Assembly (NCBI GenBank): GCA_030526115.1
Contig: JAUNDK010000004.1
Location: 19,910-83,909 of the forward strand
Direction: 5' to 3'
Source of the DNA: Clostridia bacterium
Lineage (GTDB): Bacteria; Bacillota; Clostridia; Oscillospirales; Acutalibacteraceae
DNA length: 64,000 nt
Position 1 is the stretch's first letter. Each line of letters begins with the position of its first letter. Positions 1 through 8,195 of this stretch are shown in pieces. The translations under genes and the position numbers were made by a program. The notes under the pieces are model-generated. The model had not been told where the DNA came from. It searched no databases and saw only the letters and a program-made list of their open reading frames with translations.

Positions 1-1
1 A

Positions 2-178
2 GCGAAACTTCAGATAGCATTAAAAGAATGTTATGAAACTGAATATTGGCTGGAATTGTTTGTTAAATCAGATATACTGAATAGAGAGTCAGCTGTTGAA
101 TTATATAATCAATGCGGAACAATTAGACGTATCCTGATTGCTTCTATCAATACAGCGAAGCAAAACATAAAACGATAG
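2..178 (+). CDS. Four-helix bundle protein (23S rRNA intervening-sequence type), 3' end only
   Basis: The window opens inside this gene: frame 2 is open from the first base and ends at TAG 176-178, giving 58 C-terminal residues. The visible part is two amphipathic helices. The ending QCGTIRRILIASINTAK matches the 'four helix bundle / S23' family (TIGR02436-like), whose members are about 110-130 residues, so roughly half is present. These proteins are found inside 23S rRNA intervening sequences and as free-standing genes; their role is not established. No promoter or start is visible, and there is no rRNA next to it here. The family call rests on this short segment. Confidence 0.7.
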   Translation, partial: AKLQIALKECYETEYWLELFVKSDILNRESAVELYNQCGTIRRILIASINTAKQNIKR

Positions 179-375
179 ACTCTTTTTTCAACGAAATAAA
201 TCCTGACGGATTTGTGGAATATGTAAAATACGTGAAATAGCATACGCTGTGAAATGCCTGCGGGCGCTGGTGGATTTATTTCCCACTTTACATTGCCTTT
301 CCTCGTTGACATTCCTGTTTTACAATATTATAATAAATATGTTCATCGGAGGGTGAGCTGTTCAATAGAAACAGT

Positions 376-427
376 AAGCCGGATAAGATGACAGGTTGAG
401 ATGCCTGTTTCTTATCCGGCTTTTTAT
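376..427 (+). terminator. Leader hairpin with U-run in front of the first MATE gene (terminator or attenuator)
   Basis: A long stem AAGCCGGATAAGA / TCTTATCCGGCTT encloses a second stem ACAGG / CCTGT and is followed by TTTTT. A smaller hairpin, CTGTT / AACAG, lies just upstream (about 359-374). The structure ends only about 30 nt before the MATE start codon. It could terminate transcription from the left or act as an attenuator for the pump gene. No known riboswitch class was recognised in the short leader. Confidence 0.6.
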
Positions 428-457
428 CATATTATAACAAAACGGAGGATATAATTT

Positions 458-1816
458 ATGGCTTCATTAAGCGCCAAAAGAAACCGGAGCCTGACAGAAG
501 GCCCTATTTTAAAGAGCATATTGTGGTTTACTTTCCCGTTTCTGATTTCAAACCTTTTACAGACCCTGTACGGAACGGTTGATACTCTGGTAATCGGTAA
601 ATTCGGTTCTTCATCCGGTGTTTCCGCCGTTGCCTGCGGATCTCAGCTTTTGTCCATGTTTACTTTCCTTGCCATAGGCCTCTCGGCAGGCGGTACGGTT
701 CTTGTGGGACAGTGCATAGGCAGTAAGGATTATAAACACGGTGCCAAAATCATAGGCAACCTGATAATAGATTTCGCCGTAATCAGTTTTGTACTCACTG
801 CGATTTCCCTCGTGTTTTCAGAGCTGTTCCTGAACTGGCTTAATGTTCCTGCAGAGGCCATGGCAGAGGCGGTTGTGTATATGCGTATATGCAGCCTTGG
901 AATTCCGCTTATCATAGGATATAACATAGTATGTGCCCTGCTTCGAGCCATGGGCGACAGTAAAAGTCCGCTGATATTCGTAGCCGTTGCCTGTGTTATC
1001 AATATTATCGGTGACTTTACCCTCACGGGACTTCTTAAAATGGGTGTTGCCGGTGTTGCGATTTCCACAGTTACAGCACAGGGCTTCAGCTTCCTTTTCA
1101 GCCTGTATTTTATAATGAAAAAGGGTATAAGCTTCCCTTTCACAAAGAAAGATATTAAGTTCGACAGCAAAGTCACAGCTCAGATTTTCAAAATCGGCGT
1201 TCCCATGGGAGTTCAGAGTGTGCTGATTAATATCAGCTTCATGTTCATCACAGCAATCATCAATTCCATGGGACTTTCCGCAAGTGCCGCCATGGGAATA
1301 GGCGATAAAATCATAGGATTTGCATTTATGCCACAGTCGGCATTCTCCGCATCAATTGCGGTTGTTGTTGCCCAGAACTACGGTGCGAAAAAGATGGACA
1401 GAGCATATAAAGCTGTTTTCTATGCAATAGCGGTATGTGTGGCAATAGAGGCGGTTTTCCTTCTTGTCTGTTTCATCTTCCCGCATTTCATGCCCTCACT
1501 GTTCTCAAATGATAAAACCGTTATCGAGATGACAGGACTTTACATGAAGGCCTACTGTATAGACGGCATATTCACAGCAATTGCATTTAACCTCTCGGCG
1601 CTTCTCAACGGTTGCGGAAAAACCACCTTTAACATGGCTCAGAATCTCATCTCGACATTCCTGGGCAGAATTCCGGCAACATGGCTTTTCTCAAGACTTC
1701 CAACCACTAACCTGTTCTTAATAGGTCTTGCGGCGCCGGCAAGTACTGCGATGAGTATAGTCATGCTGCTTGTGTATATAGCAGTGCAGAGAAAATACGG
1801 AAATCGGAATGAGTAA
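458..1816 (+). CDS. MATE family efflux transporter (first of three)
   Basis: A 452-residue, very hydrophobic protein with the MATE signature near the N-terminus (residues about 10-50, with a LTEGPI segment followed by PFLISNLLQTLYGTVDTLVIG) and a duplicated six-helix plan. MATE pumps export cationic drugs or metabolites using Na+ or H+ gradients at the cytoplasmic membrane. Length is normal for the family. The start has a good GGAGG at 444-448. The C-terminus ends in GNRNE, encoded by sequence like the CGGAAT-type intergenic repeats seen elsewhere here, so the last few codons may have been acquired from a repeat. The substrate cannot be inferred. The gene stands alone behind the hairpin at 376-427. 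Confidence 0.93.
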   Translation: MASLSAKRNRSLTEGPILKSILWFTFPFLISNLLQTLYGTVDTLVIGKFGSSSGVSAVACGSQLLSMFTFLAIGLSAGGTVLVGQCIGSKDYKHGAKIIGNLIIDFAVISFVLTAISLVFSELFLNWLNVPAEAMAEAVVYMRICSLGIPLIIGYNIVCALLRAMGDSKSPLIFVAVACVINIIGDFTLTGLLKMGVAGVAISTVTAQGFSFLFSLYFIMKKGISFPFTKKDIKFDSKVTAQIFKIGVPMGVQSVLINISFMFITAIINSMGLSASAAMGIGDKIIGFAFMPQSAFSASIAVVVAQNYGAKKMDRAYKAVFYAIAVCVAIEAVFLLVCFIFPHFMPSLFSNDKTVIEMTGLYMKAYCIDGIFTAIAFNLSALLNGCGKTTFNMAQNLISTFLGRIPATWLFSRLPTTNLFLIGLAAPASTAMSIVMLLVYIAVQRKYGNRNE

Positions 1817-1859
1817 TTGTCAAATCCATAAGTTTTGTATTCGCTTGCAAAACTTTCAG

Positions 1860-1886
1860 GCTTCCCCGGTCACGGGGAAGCTTTTT
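1860..1886 (+). terminator. Rho-independent terminator after the MATE gene
   Basis: Stem GCTTCCCC / GGGGAAGC (1860-1867 with 1874-1881) followed by a T-run. A second inverted repeat, AAGTTTTG / CAAAACTT, lies immediately upstream (about 1831-1856). The remaining bases up to 2045 are AT-rich and hold the presumed promoter of the potassium genes. Confidence 0.8.
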
Positions 1887-2045
1887 GCTTTTATGGAAAG
1901 TTTAGCTTCCCGGCAGTAGAAGGTAGTAATTCGGTTCAAAGTTCACATTCTGCCTTTCTTTGATTTTTCTTGCAGATTTCAGAAAAAGTGATATAATATC
2001 TTAATTGCATATATCTATGATTATTACAAAAAAGAGGAATAGTTA

Positions 2046-3401
2046 ATGAAGATTATCATCCTTGGCTGCGGTAAAGTTGGCACAGCCCTTGCCGGTAGGC
2101 TCAGCGAAGAGAATCACAGTATTACGGTTATCGATAACCGTTCAGAAAAGGTAGATTACTGCACAGAAAAATTCGATGTTATGGGTATAGTCGGTAACGG
2201 ATCCTCCATCTCAGTTCTTAATGAGGCGGGTCTGAATGAGGCGGATGTATTCATCTCCGTCACAGGTACCGATGAGGTCAACCTTCTGTGCTGTATGTTC
2301 GCCAAAAAGGCAGGTAAATGCCGTGCCATAGCCCGTGTGCGTAACCCTGAATATTTCAAAGAGATGGATTTTATTCAGGAACAGCTTGGCATTACAACAA
2401 CAATCAATCCTGAAATGGCTACAGCAAGAGAGATTTATCAGCTTCTCATGTTCCCGGGTGCATTAAAGATAGACTCCTTTGCAGAGGGTAAAGCGAGAAT
2501 TATCAAGTTCCAGCTGGACGAGGCTCCTATATTAAGAGGTACATGCCTCAGAGATATTGCCTTGAGACTCAAGGAGAATATTCTCATCTGCTGTGTTCAG
2601 CGTGGTCAAAGCGTTATCATCCCTGACGGTGATTTCGTCCTGCACAGAAACGATATTATCTCGTTTATCTCCACACCTGAGAGTGCAACCCATTTCTTTA
2701 AGACCATAGGCGTAGAGACTAAGCCTGTCAGAAACTCCCTCATAGTAGGTGGCGGTAGAATCGGCTATTACCTCGCCCACAGCCTTATAGAGAGCGGTGT
2801 TGATGTTCGCCTCATCGATATTGACAAAAAGAAGTGCAACGAGCTTTCCGTATCACTTCCTAAGGCAACCATATTAAAGGGTGATGCCACAGACAGAGAG
2901 TTCCTGATTCAGGAGGGCCTTGAACTGACCGACTCCTTTGTATCCCTCACAGGCCTTGACGAAGAAAACATCATGCTCGGACTTTTCGCCTCACAGCACA
3001 GCAGGGCAAAGGTTGTCACCAAAGTCAACCGCCTTGAGTTTGACGATATTCTGCAGAACCTCGACATAGGATCCACAGTATTTCCAAAGCACATCACATC
3101 TGACTTTATCATTCAGTATGTAAGAGCACTCGAGACCAAGGCCGGGTCAACTCTCAAGACAATGTACAGAATCCTCGACGACAGAGTTGAAGCTCTTGAG
3201 TTTACAATAACAAAAGATTCGGCTTTCACAGGGGTTCCACTTCACGAGCTCATGCTCAAACCGAATACCCTTATAGCCTGCATAAACCGTGGCGGAAAGA
3301 TTATCATTCCCCGTGGCTCCGATACAATTAAGGTTGGTGATTCCGTTATCGTTGTAACTCTCGAACACGGACACGAAGATTTCAGAGATTTTGTTCGTTA
3401 A
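2046..3401 (+). CDS. trkA: Trk potassium uptake regulatory subunit TrkA
   Basis: 451 residues with two RCK units. Each begins with a Rossmann NAD-binding motif (GCGKVGTALA at residues 7-16; GGGRIGYYLA near residue 232) and ends in a TrkA-C (RCK_C) module. TrkA is the peripheral nucleotide-binding subunit that gates the TrkH channel at the inner face of the membrane. The start follows an AGAGGAA ribosome binding site. trkH begins 15 bp after the stop, so the pair is an operon. Length and domain order are standard. Confidence 0.95.
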   Translation: MKIIILGCGKVGTALAGRLSEENHSITVIDNRSEKVDYCTEKFDVMGIVGNGSSISVLNEAGLNEADVFISVTGTDEVNLLCCMFAKKAGKCRAIARVRNPEYFKEMDFIQEQLGITTTINPEMATAREIYQLLMFPGALKIDSFAEGKARIIKFQLDEAPILRGTCLRDIALRLKENILICCVQRGQSVIIPDGDFVLHRNDIISFISTPESATHFFKTIGVETKPVRNSLIVGGGRIGYYLAHSLIESGVDVRLIDIDKKKCNELSVSLPKATILKGDATDREFLIQEGLELTDSFVSLTGLDEENIMLGLFASQHSRAKVVTKVNRLEFDDILQNLDIGSTVFPKHITSDFIIQYVRALETKAGSTLKTMYRILDDRVEALEFTITKDSAFTGVPLHELMLKPNTLIACINRGGKIIIPRGSDTIKVGDSVIVVTLEHGHEDFRDFVR

Positions 3402-3416
3402 AAGGGAGGACGATAT

Positions 3417-4856
3417 ATGAATTTTATGATGGTCGTGTATCTCCTCGGCTGGATTATGCTGGCAACAGGAGGCATGCTTCTTCTTCCTTTCGGAGTTTCT
3501 CTGTATTATTCCGAAACCTGTTCGGGTGCTTTTCTCGTAACAGCTCTCATCAGTATTGCCATTGGTGCGGTGCTTGTCGCGAAGAAGCCGAAGAACAGAA
3601 TATTTCACCTGAGAGAAGGCTTTTTAATCACAGCACTTTCATGGATTGTGCTCTCTGTAATAGGAGCTGTTCCGTTTGTGATAAGCGGTGCAATACCGAA
3701 CTTTGTGGATGCCCTCTTTGAGACAGCCTCCGGTTTCACCACCACAGGAGCAAGTATTCTTACTGCGGTAGAACCTCTGCCAAGGGGAATTCTCTTCTGG
3801 AGAAGTTTCACCCACTGGATAGGCGGTATGGGAGTTCTTGTGTTTCTTCTTACTCTGCTGCCTCTGGCGGGAGGATCCAACACAAATCTCATGAAGGCTG
3901 AGTCTCCTGGACCTCAGGTTTCAAAGCTCGTTCCGAAAATCAAGTCCACAGCGGCAATTCTCTATGCGATTTACCTCGGAATAAGCATACTCGAGTGTGT
4001 GCTTCTGTTATTGGGAAAAATGCCGCTTTTCGATGCTGTGTTTACCATTTTGGTTACCAGGTGTAAAAGTGGTTTCGGAATTAAAAACGACAGTATCGCA
4101 GGTTATTCCACCTATATTCAGGTGATTGTAACCATATTCATGATACTGTGCGGAATCAATTTCAACTTCTATTTCTTTATTATATTCAGAAAATTCGCAA
4201 AGGCTTTCGAGATTGAAGAAGTCAAGGTTTACCTTGCAATTATTCTTATTTCCATAACCGCGATTTCAGTCAATATCTATCCACAGATAGGCAGTGTGGG
4301 CAAAACCCTGCTTCAGTCCTCCTTCCAGGTAGGATCGATTATTACCACAACGGGATTTGCCACAGCAGACTTCAATACATGGCCTATGTTCTCAAAAACC
4401 ATACTTGTAATGCTCATGTTCTGCGGAGCCTGTGCGGGCAGTACAGGTGGCGGCATAAAGGTTTCAAGAATCATAATGCTGTTCAAGTCTCTCACAAAAG
4501 AGATGAAGCACATACTTCACCCTTCAAGCATAGGTACGGTTATAATCGATAAAAAGCCTGTTGCCCACGAGACAATGAGAGCAACAAATGTGTTCATGGT
4601 TGCCTATGTAATGATATTCACGGTGTCTATGCTGATTGTTTCGCTGGAAAATCTTGATTTCACCACAGGTTTCACAGCGGTAGCGGCTACACTTAATAAT
4701 ATCGGTCCGGGACTCAACGAGGTTGGACCTACGGGAAACTTCGCGTTTTTCTCACCGCTTTCAAAGCTGACACTTACATTCTGCATGCTTGCGGGCAGAC
4801 TTGAGATTTATCCTATGATACTGCTGTTCTCAAAGCATACATGGCAGAGATTCTGA
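3417..4856 (+). CDS. trkH: Trk/Ktr potassium channel subunit TrkH
   Basis: 479-residue membrane protein of the TrkH/KtrB superfamily. The four pore-loop repeats carry the selectivity Gly motifs: TTTGAS (about residue 115), TRCKSGFG (about 218), TTTGFATAD (about 305) and the C-terminal AATLNNIGPG region. It imports K+ together with TrkA, encoded directly upstream. Ribosome binding site GGGAGGA lies 8 nt ahead of the ATG. The C-terminus (WQRF) ends exactly where the dispersed intergenic element begins, so the last residues may be repeat-derived. Confidence 0.95.
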   Translation: MNFMMVVYLLGWIMLATGGMLLLPFGVSLYYSETCSGAFLVTALISIAIGAVLVAKKPKNRIFHLREGFLITALSWIVLSVIGAVPFVISGAIPNFVDALFETASGFTTTGASILTAVEPLPRGILFWRSFTHWIGGMGVLVFLLTLLPLAGGSNTNLMKAESPGPQVSKLVPKIKSTAAILYAIYLGISILECVLLLLGKMPLFDAVFTILVTRCKSGFGIKNDSIAGYSTYIQVIVTIFMILCGINFNFYFFIIFRKFAKAFEIEEVKVYLAIILISITAISVNIYPQIGSVGKTLLQSSFQVGSIITTTGFATADFNTWPMFSKTILVMLMFCGACAGSTGGGIKVSRIIMLFKSLTKEMKHILHPSSIGTVIIDKKPVAHETMRATNVFMVAYVMIFTVSMLIVSLENLDFTTGFTAVAATLNNIGPGLNEVGPTGNFAFFSPLSKLTLTFCMLAGRLEIYPMILLFSKHTWQRF

Positions 4857-5095
4857 GAAAATTCGGAATTAGGAATGCGGAATAATCGAAAAAGACAGCT
4901 TGGCAGAAATGTAAAAGTTTTTGCCAAGCTTTTTTTCTAAAAAGCCTGCGGGTTCGGGCGGCGCCCGGGGCAATTAAGAAGATGGTTTTATTTAGAAAGT
5001 TAAACAGAGCGTAAGCTCTTACCAAAAGAAACATAGTCAGAGAGTCGTTATCTGTGAAACAGATGCGCGATTCTGACGAACCTCCTGCTCATAAA
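4857..5095 (+). repeat. Dispersed multi-hairpin intergenic element, copy 1
   Basis: It starts with a CGGAATTAGGAATGCGGAAT tract. Hairpin A follows (stem AGCTTGGCA / TGCCAAGCT at 4897-4930, loop containing GAAATGTAAAAGT, then a T-run). Hairpin B is CGGGCG / CGCCCG at 4955-4967, and hairpin C is AGAGC / GCTCT at 5006-5019. The two-helix hairpin D has outer stem GTCAGA / TCTGAC (5036-5077) and inner stem ATCTGT / ACAGAT (5050-5064), separated by GAGTCG and GCGCGAT. The same order of parts recurs at about 15170, 20810 and 45710. Hairpin A probably also terminates trkH. No gene is visible here. Confidence 0.8.
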
Positions 5096-5202
5096 TCCGA
5101 TTAACAGAATAGACTAAAAATAAAATAACTCGTTATTTATCAGAGCTTTTTCCCCATGGAGAAGGCTCTTTTTGCCCTGTCAGAAACAATTCTCAGGTGG
5201 CA

Positions 5203-5231
5203 TTGACATTAAAACTTTTTAACATTAGAAT
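5203..5231 (+). promoter_or_regulatory. Sigma-70 type promoter for the second MATE gene
   Basis: TTGACA at 5203-5208 and TAGAAT at 5226-5231 with a 17-nt spacer, about 44 nt before the start codon. An imperfect hairpin with T-run (about 5142-5175) lies just upstream and separates it from the repeat element. Confidence 0.7.
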
Positions 5232-5274
5232 GAACACATGTTGAAAACTTAATAATGAAAGAAGAGATTATATT

Positions 5275-6669
5275 ATGAAAGAGAAATTTGACTGGAAGAG
5301 CTTTCTGAAGGCCCTGGCGGTTATTGCCATACCCGTTGCACTTCAGAATCTGCTTACCACAACGGGAAGCATGATAGACACCATGATGGTATCATCCCTC
5401 GGTGAGCTTCAGGTTGGCGCCCTCGGAATGTGCGCCCAGTTTTCGTCGCTTATGTTCTCGTGTTACTGGGGATTTTCCGGCGGTGGTGCGCTGTTTTTCT
5501 CACAGTACTGGGGCGCTAAGGACCATAAGGGTATAGAGCGTTCCTTCGGTATGGTGCTGGTGTGCATGGGCGTGGTGGCGCTTATTTTCTGCGGAGCCTC
5601 AACCTGTACCCCTCAGCTTATAATGAAAGTCTATACAGACAAGGTTGCCATTCAGCAGGTGGGTGTGGAGTACCTGAGAATAGTCGGTTTCGCATATCCG
5701 CTCCAGATACTGTCCGTAGCTCTCGGAACTCTGCTCCGTTCAACAGAGAGGGTAAAAATATCCCTTGTGTCCTCAATCATATCCGTTGCGACCAATATAG
5801 TGTTCAACTATCTGCTGATTTTCGGTAAATTCGGTTTCCCTCAGATGGGAATAAGAGGCGCGGCGGCAGCTACTGTTATTGCAGGTCTTGTCAATGTCGG
5901 TGTAACTTACCTGTTCTGCCTCGTCAATAAATATAACTTTGTGTTCCATTTCAGAAATCACTTCCGCTGGGATAAGCTCCATACTAAGGAGTTCTTCGTG
6001 AAGTGCGCCCCGGTTATCGCCAACGAGCTTGGCATAGGAATAGGCAACATGATTATAAATATCGTGCTGGGCAGACAGTCGGAGCAGTTCATTGCCGCCC
6101 TTGCGGTTTTCAGAACTTTTGAGGGCCTTGTAATTTCATTCTTCGTCGGATTCAGCGGCGCGGCGGCTGTGCTGGTCGGCAAACCTGTCGGATCGGGTCA
6201 CCTGCATGAAGCCTTCGCAAGGGCAAAGCGTATGGTTTATATCTGCATGGGCTGTACCTTTACGGTATGTGTAAGCATATTCGCCATGCATACACCACTG
6301 CTTCATCTGATGAGCCTTGAGGGCGAGAGCTTTAAAATCTGTACCATGCTGATACTTATCTACTGCGTTGCGGCAACCATAAGAATGAGCAACTGGTGCC
6401 AGAACGATATCTACCGAAGCGGAGGCGATGCCGCATTCGGATCCATAATAGAGACAGCGGCAATGTTTATCATGCTGGTACCGCTCGTGTGCCTTACAGG
6501 ACTTGTGTGGAAAGCACCGTATTACATAGTATTCATGATGTGCTTTGTGGATGAGCCGATAAGATTTATTATTATGCAGAAGCACATGTACTCGGGCAAA
6601 TGGATAAAACCTGTTACACCGCAGGGAAAAGAAGCGCTCAGAGAATTCGGAATTCGGGGTTCGGAATGA
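5275..6669 (+). CDS. MATE family efflux transporter (second)
   Basis: 464 residues, multi-spanning. Family features include PVALQNLLTTTGSMIDTMM in the first helices and the paired FSGGGALFFSQYWGA segment. It is closer to the clostridial NorM/DinF-like group than to the first MATE. It would export a cationic compound across the cytoplasmic membrane; the substrate is unknown. It has its own promoter (5203-5231) and a GAAGAGA ribosome binding site. The C-terminus ends in REFGIRGSE, which is translation of the GAATTCGGAAT-type repeat that starts the next intergenic element, so about nine residues look like a repeat-derived extension. Confidence 0.92.
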   Translation: MKEKFDWKSFLKALAVIAIPVALQNLLTTTGSMIDTMMVSSLGELQVGALGMCAQFSSLMFSCYWGFSGGGALFFSQYWGAKDHKGIERSFGMVLVCMGVVALIFCGASTCTPQLIMKVYTDKVAIQQVGVEYLRIVGFAYPLQILSVALGTLLRSTERVKISLVSSIISVATNIVFNYLLIFGKFGFPQMGIRGAAAATVIAGLVNVGVTYLFCLVNKYNFVFHFRNHFRWDKLHTKEFFVKCAPVIANELGIGIGNMIINIVLGRQSEQFIAALAVFRTFEGLVISFFVGFSGAAAVLVGKPVGSGHLHEAFARAKRMVYICMGCTFTVCVSIFAMHTPLLHLMSLEGESFKICTMLILIYCVAATIRMSNWCQNDIYRSGGDAAFGSIIETAAMFIMLVPLVCLTGLVWKAPYYIVFMMCFVDEPIRFIIMQKHMYSGKWIKPVTPQGKEALREFGIRGSE

Positions 6670-6902
6670 GGAATTACTCGAATTAAGAATTAAACTCCTC
6701 ATAAGTCTTGTTTTGCTATTCAAAGCTTTTGTCAAACTTTTATAGAAAAGTTTGTAGGTTCTTAGGGCAACGCCCTAAGTCGCTTCCGCAGAAGCGAAAT
6801 ACCCAATACAAAAAAGCGCAGGAGAAGGTGTCACGAAGTGACGGATGAGGTACAAAAAGAAAGCCCGACAGAAATGTAAAAGTATCTGTCGGGCTTTTAT
6901 CA
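6647..6902 (+). repeat. Dispersed multi-hairpin element, divergent copy
   Basis: The GAATTCGGAAT tract overlaps the end of the MATE gene. It is followed by CAAACTTTT / AAAAGTTTG (about 6733-6754), hairpin B-like CTTAGGGC / GCCCTAAG (6761-6779), hairpin C-like CGCTTC / GAAGCG (6781-6796), and GTCAC / GTGAC (about 6829-6841) inside a CGGATGAGG context. A terminator-like hairpin ends the element, with stem AAGCCCGACAG / CTGTCGGGCTT (6861-6896). That last loop keeps the AAATGTAAAAGT seen in hairpin A of the other copies although the stem sequence is completely different. Confidence 0.65.
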
Positions 6903-6909
6903 ACTTAGG

Positions 6910-7155
6910 TTATTCAAATTCAGCTTCTATTTCCTCGTTCCTTAGTGCATATAAAATCGGAATTACTTTAAGATCCTTTTCCTTTATCGGTATTGTGGCG
7001 ATATCGTCTTTCTCGCCGTATCTTGGAAAACAGACAAGATAATATCCGTTAATATTGTCAGGGTCGCATATCCAGCCATGCATGCCTTTATGTACACCGT
7101 CTTTTGTATATTTTGTATCTTCAATAATAAGTTCCACAACATCCATGAATTTCAT
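6910..7155 (-). CDS. Small hypothetical protein, 81 residues
   Basis: Not recognised with certainty. The start at 7155 has a clear GGAGGAAAAG ribosome binding site. The product is acidic at its end and looks like a small beta-barrel (alternating hydrophobic strands around GWICDP, YYLVCFPRYG and IATIPIKE). It lies directly downstream of the broken gene at 7205-7494 on the same strand, separated by about 50 bp, and could be the partner (for example an immunity-type protein) of what that gene once encoded. That link is only positional. The hairpin at 6861-6896, read on the minus strand, is a plausible terminator. Confidence 0.55.
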   Translation of the reverse strand: MKFMDVVELIIEDTKYTKDGVHKGMHGWICDPDNINGYYLVCFPRYGEKDDIATIPIKEKDLKVIPILYALRNEEIEAEFE

Positions 7156-7204
7156 ATTGCTTTTCCTCCGTATGGTGTATTCAAAATCAAACTTCCTTCA
7201 GGTT

Positions 7205-7494
7205 TTAACATCCAACCACTGATAAATCTGGCTTTTTGGTTTGTACCTTTCTTAGGGATTTGCTGAAACTGCTGGCTGCATCTGTTTCTTCTATCACTAA
7301 TATATCATCAACAGAGATAAGTGAGCAACGGCAATTTTCATGATGTGGGAATTCAGGATGATTATCCCGGAAAAACCGGCAGCCGTTTAGCATAATACAT
7401 TCAGGACATGGATATCATTATGGTGTACCCATTGAACCCAACTAGAATCGGTGTAATCAAAAATAATCTTTCGGGTCTTACTGATATAAAACAT
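7205..7494 (-). pseudogene. Broken small gene with a Cys-rich 'CPEC...NCRC' C-terminal segment
   Basis: On the minus strand a good ribosome binding site (AAGGAGG) precedes ATG at 7494. That frame runs 35 codons and stops at 7387. Another frame, open from about 7415 to 7205, carries CPECIMLNGC, then HPEFPHHENCRC. This Cys/His pattern resembles the ends of phage minor-head or toxin-type proteins. The two pieces overlap and would make one protein of about 95 residues if one base were added or lost, so a frameshift is the simplest reading. If the base calls are right the gene is inactive. Confidence 0.4.
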
Positions 7495-7637
7495 GTTTCC
7501 TCCTTAAATTTTAAATATAATTGTTTTTCCATCAGTAGTGAGTAAACATGAAAAAGTTGCATAATCATATACAGCTTTTGATAAAAAAACTTAAAAATCT
7601 AAACCGACAAATTACACAAAAAACAAACCCCGATAAC

Positions 7638-7655
7638 TGTTAAAATATTGTCAAT
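7638..7655. promoter_or_regulatory. Weak Rex-like operator upstream of the oxaloacetate decarboxylase promoter
   Basis: CTGTTAA-AATA-TTGTCAA matches about 11 of the 14 fixed bases of the Rex consensus TTGTTAA-N4-TTAACAA. It lies about 45 nt upstream of the predicted -35 element. A much better site occurs in front of adhE, so control by the same regulator is plausible but weakly supported here. Confidence 0.35.
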
Positions 7656-7698
7656 TTCCAAAAGCGATAATTTGCGTAATAAATTATTCATATATCGT

Positions 7699-7727
7699 TG
7701 TAAATTATTGCGGTTTATGTTATTATG
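7699..7727 (+). promoter_or_regulatory. Promoter of the oad operon
   Basis: TTGTAA (7699-7704) and TATTAT (7722-7727), 17-nt spacer, about 110 nt before the first start codon. The region 7500-7840 is otherwise AT-rich without a convincing gene. Confidence 0.6.
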
Positions 7728-7840
7728 TGTAGGAATTTAATAATGGGGAAAAATGGTTTATTTTTATAAACTTTACCTGTTATTGTGTTCAGAAAAATCA
7801 TTTCAGTTTATCAAATGAATCCGAAAGGGGGACACACCGA

Positions 7841-8122
7841 ATGAGTACTCCAGTAGTAGTGTGCATGGGTATTGTAACTGTTTTCGTATGCCTTGTATGC
7901 CTTATCATCATCATCTCTGTCATGGGTAAGATTATGGAAGGTGTAACTTCAAAGCAGAAGGCAAACACACCTGCACCGGCTCCGGCAGCAGCAGCTCCGG
8001 TACAGTCAGTCGCTCCTGTCGGCAACAAGCAGCAGCTCGTAGCAGCTATGGCTGCAGCTATCGCTGAGGATATGGGTACAGATGTAGGCAGAATCAAGAT
8101 TCTCTCCATCAAGAAGCTCTGA
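7841..8122 (+). CDS. oadG: Oxaloacetate decarboxylase gamma-type subunit (OadG family)
   Basis: 93 residues. One N-terminal membrane helix (about residues 5-28, rich in Val/Ile/Cys) is followed by a Pro/Ala linker and a short C-terminal domain. This is the layout of OadG/DUF-type gamma chains, which anchor the carboxyltransferase to the membrane beta subunit and help assemble the Na+ pump. The next three genes encode the biotin carrier, beta and alpha chains, which settles the assignment despite low sequence conservation in this family. Ribosome binding site AAAGGGGGA precedes the ATG. Confidence 0.85.
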   Translation: MSTPVVVCMGIVTVFVCLVCLIIIISVMGKIMEGVTSKQKANTPAPAPAAAAPVQSVAPVGNKQQLVAAMAAAIAEDMGTDVGRIKILSIKKL

Positions 8123-8195
8123 TAGCCCATAATCACACAACAACAAGAAAATCAAAGAGGTAAAAATCTCCTCGAAAAGAAAGGAAAAATTTATC

